In this document: positions 7,625 through 11,627 of the stretch, piece after piece
How positions within the stretch are numbered: the stretch's first letter is position 1
Layout: each line of letters begins with the position of its first letter
Origin: an uncultured Rhodocyclaceae bacterium
GTDB taxonomy: Bacteria; Pseudomonadota; Gammaproteobacteria; Burkholderiales; Rhodocyclaceae
DNA: 11,627 nt
Direction of reading: 5' to 3'
NCBI GenBank assembly: GCA_903930805.1
Contig: CAIYZZ010000232.1
Coordinates: forward strand, 1 to 11,627
The notes under the pieces: model-generated
The model's database searches: none
Told to the model about the DNA's origin: nothing
What the model saw: only the letters and a program-made list of their open reading frames with translations
Position numbers and translations under genes: made by a program

Positions 7625-9892
7625 ATGTTCTCACACAACGAACCGGATTCGGCTATTGAAGCGGAAGTGCAGCGGCAAAAGACTGCGCTGCTCTTTCGTA
7701 ATGTGGGAGTCGCGCAGTCGGTAAACGTTTTCAATGCTACGCTACTGGCATACGTAAACTCCACGCTCCATGTTTCACTCAGCGCTGCGTTGAGTTGGTG
7801 GGGTTTGTTTGTCGCAGTCTCAGCGTTTCGATACTTGCTAGGACGCCGCTTTCTTGCGGCTAATCCGAATGCAGCCGCAGCCCTCATATGGCGGAAGCGC
7901 TACATCGCAACCACTGCAATGTCCGCCTTGACTTGGGGGGTAGGCACTGTTTTATTTATGTGGAACGCACCCGAGGGCGCACTCTTGCTCACCGGACTGG
8001 TTATCGCGGCAACCACGGCTGGTGCAGTCCCAGCACTTGCCCCGGTACCTGCAGCCTTTAAGACCTTCGCGCTACTGAGCTGTGTGCCGATGTCGACGAC
8101 CATATTGTTGCAGGCACATACGCCGCTTCAGTGGGTGTTCGGGGGGATGACAGTCGTATTTCTGGTGGCCGTCCTTACCAGCGGACGCTACCTCAATGAC
8201 ACTCTCGATGCTGCGATACGCCTGGGACTGGAAAATGGTCGCATGGTCGAAACTCTTGAGCAGGCCCGCGGCGCTGCAGAGGCTGCTCTCGCCAAACGTA
8301 TGCAGGCCGAAGCGATATTGCAGGCTAGCGAGGAACGCTATCGCCTCATCCTGCAGCACTCGCCCACAGGCATCATGCACTACAGCAAAGACCTCGTCAT
8401 CACCTATTGCAACGAGCGCTTCGCGCAGATATTCAAAGCCCCGGCGGACAAACTTATCGGCCTAGACATGAATACCCTCAAGGACCAGCGCGTGCTGCCC
8501 CCACTGCGTGCCACTATCGAGGGCAATGCAGCATCCCTCGAAGGGCAATACGTATCGACATTGAGTGGTGTCGAAATCTGGGCCGCAATATCTTGCGCAC
8601 CTCTCCGAAGCAGTGATGGCCAAATCACGGGCGGCATTGCCATCATCGAGGACATCACTGAGCGCAAACGGGGCGAGGAGGAACTGCGCGTGGCGAAGGA
8701 AGCCGCCGAAAGTGCCAACCGAGCCAAGAGCCAGTTTCTCGCCATGATGTCACACGAAATCCGCACCCCGCTGAACGGTGTTCTGGGTATGGCACAGCTG
8801 CTGTTAATGCCGGACATCGCTGAACGCGAGCACCAGGAATACGCCCGGACGATCTTGCATTCCGGCCAGACCTTACTGACGTTGCTCAACGACATCCTTG
8901 ATCTTTCCAAGGTCGAAGCTGGCAAGATGGAACTTGCGGCTACCGTGTTCGAGCCAGGGCAGCTTGTCGAGGAAACCACTGCGCTGTTTGCCCAACTCGC
9001 CCAAACCAAGGGGCTGACAATCGAGGTTGCTTGGCATGGCCCGCAGGGAGCGCGTTACAAGGCAGACTCAGTCCGTCTGAGGCAGATGCTGTCCAACCTG
9101 ATCGGCAACTCCATCAAATTCACACCACAAGGGTTCGTCCGCATCGAGGCGAGCGAAGTCGAACGCAATGATCATCAGGTTCTCCTAGAATTCTCGGTTA
9201 CGGACAGCGGTATCGGAATTCCAACGGACAAACTGGCCGTCCTGTTCCAACCATTTTCGCAGGTAGATAGTTCGACGACCCGCGAATTTGGCGGGACGGG
9301 GTTGGGGCTTTCCATCATCCGTAATTTAGCCAAGTTCATGGGCGGGGATGTTGGCGTGGACAGCGAAGTCGGCAAAGGCTCGCGCTTCTGGTTCCGTATT
9401 CAGGCAGACTTTCTTTCGGAAGGTCAAGACAGCCGTCATGTCGAACGCGGCACAGAGTTCAAACCAAACTCACCAGCGACCGCCGTGGGGGCGGAATTTG
9501 TCCTGGTGGTCGAGGACAACCCAATCAACCGGAAGGTGGTCGAGGCTTTACTCGGGAAGCTAGGCATCCAGGTCAAGAGCGTCAAAAACGGCCAAGAGGC
9601 GGTAGATGTCATTCAGCAAGGTTTGCGCCCCGGCCTGATTCTGATGGACATGCAGATGCCGGTCATGGATGGCGTAACGGCAACACAAATAATCCGGAGA
9701 TGGGAAGTGGACACTGGCCAGCCTCCCTTGATTATCATCGCATTAACCGCAGGGGCATTTGAAGAAGATCGCAAACACTGCATTGATGCCGGTATGGATG
9801 ATTTCCTGACCAAGCCGATCAACATCAGAGAATTGGAGTCAGTCTTGGCGAAGTGGATGGTCAGCTGCAAACAGACAGAGAAACTGACGTAA
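7625..9892 (+). CDS. Membrane-bound hybrid sensor histidine kinase with PAS and receiver domains
   Basis: 755 residues from the ATG at 7625. The N-terminal part (about 20-190) has roughly six hydrophobic segments and no recognisable large periplasmic sensor. A coiled-coil linker (about 195-238) precedes a PAS domain (about 238-345) ending in IIEDITERK. HisKA follows, with phospho-acceptor His377 in MMSHEIRTPLNG. The HATPase domain shows the N box (SNLIGNSIKFTP, Asn495), DSGIGIP and GGTGLGLS. A C-terminal receiver (about 624-745) has acidic Asp631 in VVEDNPINRK, phospho-acceptor Asp675 in LMDMQMPVMDG, Thr708 in ALTAG and Lys730 in TKPI. All catalytic residues are present, so it should be active. 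There is no HPt domain and no separate response regulator beside it, so its output is unknown. An in-frame GTG at 7529 would add 32 residues of atypical sequence; neither start has a clear Shine-Dalgarno. Confidence 0.92.
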   Translation: MFSHNEPDSAIEAEVQRQKTALLFRNVGVAQSVNVFNATLLAYVNSTLHVSLSAALSWWGLFVAVSAFRYLLGRRFLAANPNAAAALIWRKRYIATTAMSALTWGVGTVLFMWNAPEGALLLTGLVIAATTAGAVPALAPVPAAFKTFALLSCVPMSTTILLQAHTPLQWVFGGMTVVFLVAVLTSGRYLNDTLDAAIRLGLENGRMVETLEQARGAAEAALAKRMQAEAILQASEERYRLILQHSPTGIMHYSKDLVITYCNERFAQIFKAPADKLIGLDMNTLKDQRVLPPLRATIEGNAASLEGQYVSTLSGVEIWAAISCAPLRSSDGQITGGIAIIEDITERKRGEEELRVAKEAAESANRAKSQFLAMMSHEIRTPLNGVLGMAQLLLMPDIAEREHQEYARTILHSGQTLLTLLNDILDLSKVEAGKMELAATVFEPGQLVEETTALFAQLAQTKGLTIEVAWHGPQGARYKADSVRLRQMLSNLIGNSIKFTPQGFVRIEASEVERNDHQVLLEFSVTDSGIGIPTDKLAVLFQPFSQVDSSTTREFGGTGLGLSIIRNLAKFMGGDVGVDSEVGKGSRFWFRIQADFLSEGQDSRHVERGTEFKPNSPATAVGAEFVLVVEDNPINRKVVEALLGKLGIQVKSVKNGQEAVDVIQQGLRPGLILMDMQMPVMDGVTATQIIRRWEVDTGQPPLIIIALTAGAFEEDRKHCIDAGMDDFLTKPINIRELESVLAKWMVSCKQTEKLT

Positions 9893-10257
9893 GCACTATA
9901 TGACCATGTTCACAAGCGTCGGTGAAACGCGGGCAACCCCTACATAAGAATGACATGTGCCTCTTGATGGCACGTTGCCGTCCCGCGACTAAGCTCAAGT
10001 CGAGCGGCAGGAAACTGGCGCGGCCATTCAGTGTTGTTTTGTCATCAGGTAGCTCCCATCTTTAGCTGCCAATGTCCCAAGAAATTCATTCCAGCTACGC
10101 TGAGCGGTAGCAGTGCAGCGGTGGCCTCAAAATATATGTAGGGCAGACGACGGAGCGTATTTACGTGACCTTGCGCCCCACCTGTCGCGGGTTATTTGCA
10201 TCAAAGATGAAAAGCATCTAGCCTTCACGATTGACTCTATTGATCTGACTGTTAGCT
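9893..10257. other. 365-base intergenic gap with small hairpins and a possible decayed reading frame
   Basis: No intact gene or RNA gene is recognised. Three modest inverted repeats follow the kinase: TTCAC/GTGAA (9909-9926), GTGCC/GGCAC (9957-9973) and CCGCGACT with AGTC..GCGG (9983-10007, with a two-base bulge). None has a T-run, so these are not standard intrinsic terminators. On the - strand, 10126-10031 is an open stretch of 32 codons ending WNEFLGTLAAKDGSYLMTKQ, then His and stop at 10028-10030. It has a protein-like composition but no start codon near its upstream end, so it may be a gene remnant or chance. Confidence 0.45.
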
Positions 10258-10827
10258 ATGAACCAACAAACTTCATCGCACTATGATCCCTTGAGCCGAG
10301 CCTCTCATTGGGCCACGGCTATCCTGGTTATTGTTGGCTTTGCTCTTGGGCCAGAGCATTTTGGTCGACTCATGGATCAAGGAGTTGATCCGGCCACACA
10401 CAGTGACATTGTTTGGCATGAGTCTGTGGGGGTATCCATCTTTGTGCTAACCCTGCTTCGTCTTTTCTGGTTGGTGTTTCGACCCGCTGCACCGCGCTTC
10501 GATATGCCAGTGAAGATGCAACTTGCTGCCAAACTGATGCATCTAGTTCTGTGGGGGCTAATGATCTTCTTACCCATTACTGCGCTGATGGCCTTGGGTA
10601 GTGAAGGGCATCCCCTAACCTTGTTGGGTGGCATACGAATTGACAAGGTGCCAATCGTCTTGGGAGTCGGCTTCGCTCACATCGTCAATTGGGGCGATGT
10701 TCACAAATTTCTCGGCGATGCGATCATCTGGCTTGCAGGTCTTCATGCTGCGGCAGCGATTTACCACCATGTAACGCTCAAGGATGGGGTACTTCTTTCC
10801 ATGACGCCGCATGGGAAGCAATCGTAA
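10258..10827 (+). CDS. Cytochrome b561-family membrane protein
   Basis: 189 residues, a CybB-type bacterial cytochrome b561: a four-helix inner-membrane protein with two b-type haems that moves electrons between quinol and other partners. Hydrophobic helices lie near residues 17-32, 55-75, 90-112 and 150-172. Likely haem ligands are His17 (RASHWA), His54 (IVWHESVG), His149 (GDVHKFLG) and His163 (AGLHAAA), with a further His pair at 170-171. The N-terminal YDPLSRASHW is characteristic of the family. The ATG at 10258 is the only possible start, since an in-frame TGA lies nine bases before it and the helix-1 His follows soon after. No Shine-Dalgarno is seen. Some relatives (YceJ-like) pair with a periplasmic YceI protein, but none is present here. 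The gene stands alone, and its codon use looks less GC-biased than the dap operon. Confidence 0.9.
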   Translation: MNQQTSSHYDPLSRASHWATAILVIVGFALGPEHFGRLMDQGVDPATHSDIVWHESVGVSIFVLTLLRLFWLVFRPAAPRFDMPVKMQLAAKLMHLVLWGLMIFLPITALMALGSEGHPLTLLGGIRIDKVPIVLGVGFAHIVNWGDVHKFLGDAIIWLAGLHAAAAIYHHVTLKDGVLLSMTPHGKQS

Positions 10828-10904
10828 TGACAGACTGCGACAGGACTCCTGCCGCAGGTCGGTAATATCACAACGTCAGCAACCTGAGTGCACTGAACGT
10901 TGTT

Positions 10905-11219
10905 TCAGATTAGCCAGCGCAACGTCGCCAACGCCATAAAACCGCTGGCGATGGTTAGCAAGGTATTGCGCCAGCAGGTGGCAACCGCGATGGCGACGAG
11001 GCCTGCGTAGAGGCGTGGGTTGCTCATGCCGATGTCGATCTTGCCAGCAATCAGCAGTAATTCTGGCGCGGTCAGGGCAGTGAGGGCAGCGATGGGTACG
11101 AAGGGCAGCCAGCGGATGAACCAGTTCGGCGGCCGGTAGTGTCCTTCCAATCCGATAAAGGAGTAGCGGATGGCGAAAGTGATGAGTCCGCAGGCAATCC
11201 AGAGCGGTAGCCAGTTCAT
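10905..11219 (-). CDS. azlD: AzlD-family branched-chain amino acid exporter small subunit
   Basis: 104 residues, the normal length for AzlD (also called YgaH-like). It forms a two-part inner-membrane exporter for branched-chain amino acids with AzlC. About four hydrophobic segments are visible, near residues 4-20, 35-60, 68-85 and 88-102. Family features are ITFAIRYSFI near the N-terminus, WLPFVPIAALTALTAPELL in the middle and a conserved ATCWRNTLLTI region. Its ATG at 11219 overlaps the azlC stop codon by four bases (ATGA), so the two are translationally coupled. It runs convergently to the cytochrome gene, with a 77-base gap in which I see no clear terminator. Confidence 0.92.
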   Translation of the reverse strand: MNWLPLWIACGLITFAIRYSFIGLEGHYRPPNWFIRWLPFVPIAALTALTAPELLLIAGKIDIGMSNPRLYAGLVAIAVATCWRNTLLTIASGFMALATLRWLI

Positions 11220-11627
11220 GACTTTTCCCTGCCATGCATGAAAGCACCCGCACCTAGTCCGGACAGCGCGGCGGCGAACAGGCCGGTCTTGTAGGGCAGG
11301 GTAACGAGCAGGACGGCGACGCCAGCGGCGGTCAGGGCGGCGGTGAGGCGAGCGCGGCTGTCGATCAGCGGTACCACGATGGCGATGAAGGTGAGTGGCA
11401 AGGCGAAGTCGAGGCCGAGGTCGGGCGGCAACTGGGCACCGATCAGTACGCCGGCCAGGGTGGAAAGCTGCCAGCCGGCCCAGAGGGCAAAGCCGGAACC
11501 GAACAGTATCCAGTGCGCCTGCGGCGAGCGCGGCTCGGCGAGCAGGTGGGGGATGGCGGCAGCATAGGCTTCGTCGGTCAGCAAGTAGGCTAGCAGCAGC
11601 TTCCAGCGGCGTGGCAGAGGGTGCAGC
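11216..11627 (-). CDS. azlC: AzlC-family branched-chain amino acid exporter large subunit, C-terminal part (5' truncated by window)
   Basis: About 137 C-terminal residues of AzlC (YgaZ-like), the large membrane subunit of the branched-chain amino acid exporter. The frame is open to the window end, starting LHPLPRRWKLLLAYLLTDEA, and the rest of the gene lies beyond 11627. The motif LLTDEAYA is characteristic of AzlC proteins. After it come several hydrophobic segments: FGSGFALWAGWQLSTLAGVL, then LPLTFIAIVVPLI and two more near the C-terminus. A TTG at 11584 is an internal Leu codon, not a start. It is directly followed by azlD with an ATGA overlap. Many azlC loci have a regulator upstream, which would be outside this window. 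Confidence 0.9.
   Translation of the reverse strand, partial: LHPLPRRWKLLLAYLLTDEAYAAAIPHLLAEPRSPQAHWILFGSGFALWAGWQLSTLAGVLIGAQLPPDLGLDFALPLTFIAIVVPLIDSRARLTAALTAAGVAVLLVTLPYKTGLFAAALSGLGAGAFMHGREKS

Noticed and set aside
10828..10904. Terminator between the convergent cytochrome and azlD genes
   Set aside because: CCTGC/GCAGG has a one-base loop and no T-run, so it cannot fold as a normal terminator.

Overview
The window reads as a high-GC chromosomal stretch from a betaproteobacterium, with Rhodocyclales-type lineages the best guess. This rests on the succinylase-branch dap genes, a PilU ATPase inside the dap cluster, a short type I QueF, and overall codon choice. The taxon is inferred from gene content and protein style; no rRNA or other marker is present. 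Twelve protein genes are supported, two of them cut by the window edges.

Layout. (1) Bases 2-2411, + strand: the 3' end of a molybdopterin-binding subunit of an isoquinoline 1-oxidoreductase / xanthine dehydrogenase-family enzyme, then an XdhC/CoxI-family maturation factor and a MocA-like molybdenum cofactor cytidylyltransferase (GTGA stop/start overlap). Together they form a molybdo-hydroxylase plus its cofactor maturation set, and the MocA suggests the cytosine dinucleotide form of the cofactor. (2) Bases 2448-7282, - strand: a tight operon in the order queF, dapC, dapD, pilU, dapE. It combines queuosine precursor synthesis, three consecutive steps of succinyl-type lysine/meso-diaminopimelate synthesis, and a type IV pilus retraction ATPase. 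A GC-rich hairpin between the convergent mocA and dapE probably serves as a two-way terminator. (3) Bases 7625-9892, + strand: a membrane-bound hybrid sensor histidine kinase (TM region, coiled coil, PAS, HisKA, HATPase, REC) with no partner regulator in view. (4) Bases 9893-10257: a 365-base gap with small hairpins and a possible decayed reading frame. (5) Bases 10258-10827, + strand: a cytochrome b561-type membrane protein. (6) Bases 10905-11627, - strand: azlD and the 3' part of azlC, a two-gene branched-chain amino acid exporter with an ATGA overlap.

The most notable unexplained structure is a 26-base direct repeat (25 of 26 identical). Its copies sit just outside the two ends of the queF-dap-pilU operon, one at the dapE stop codon and one just upstream of the queF -10-like box. 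No clearly new biological system is visible. The remaining points of interest are the mixed make-up of the operon, the orphan hybrid kinase, and the gap ahead of the cytochrome gene, whose start codon has no ribosome binding site.
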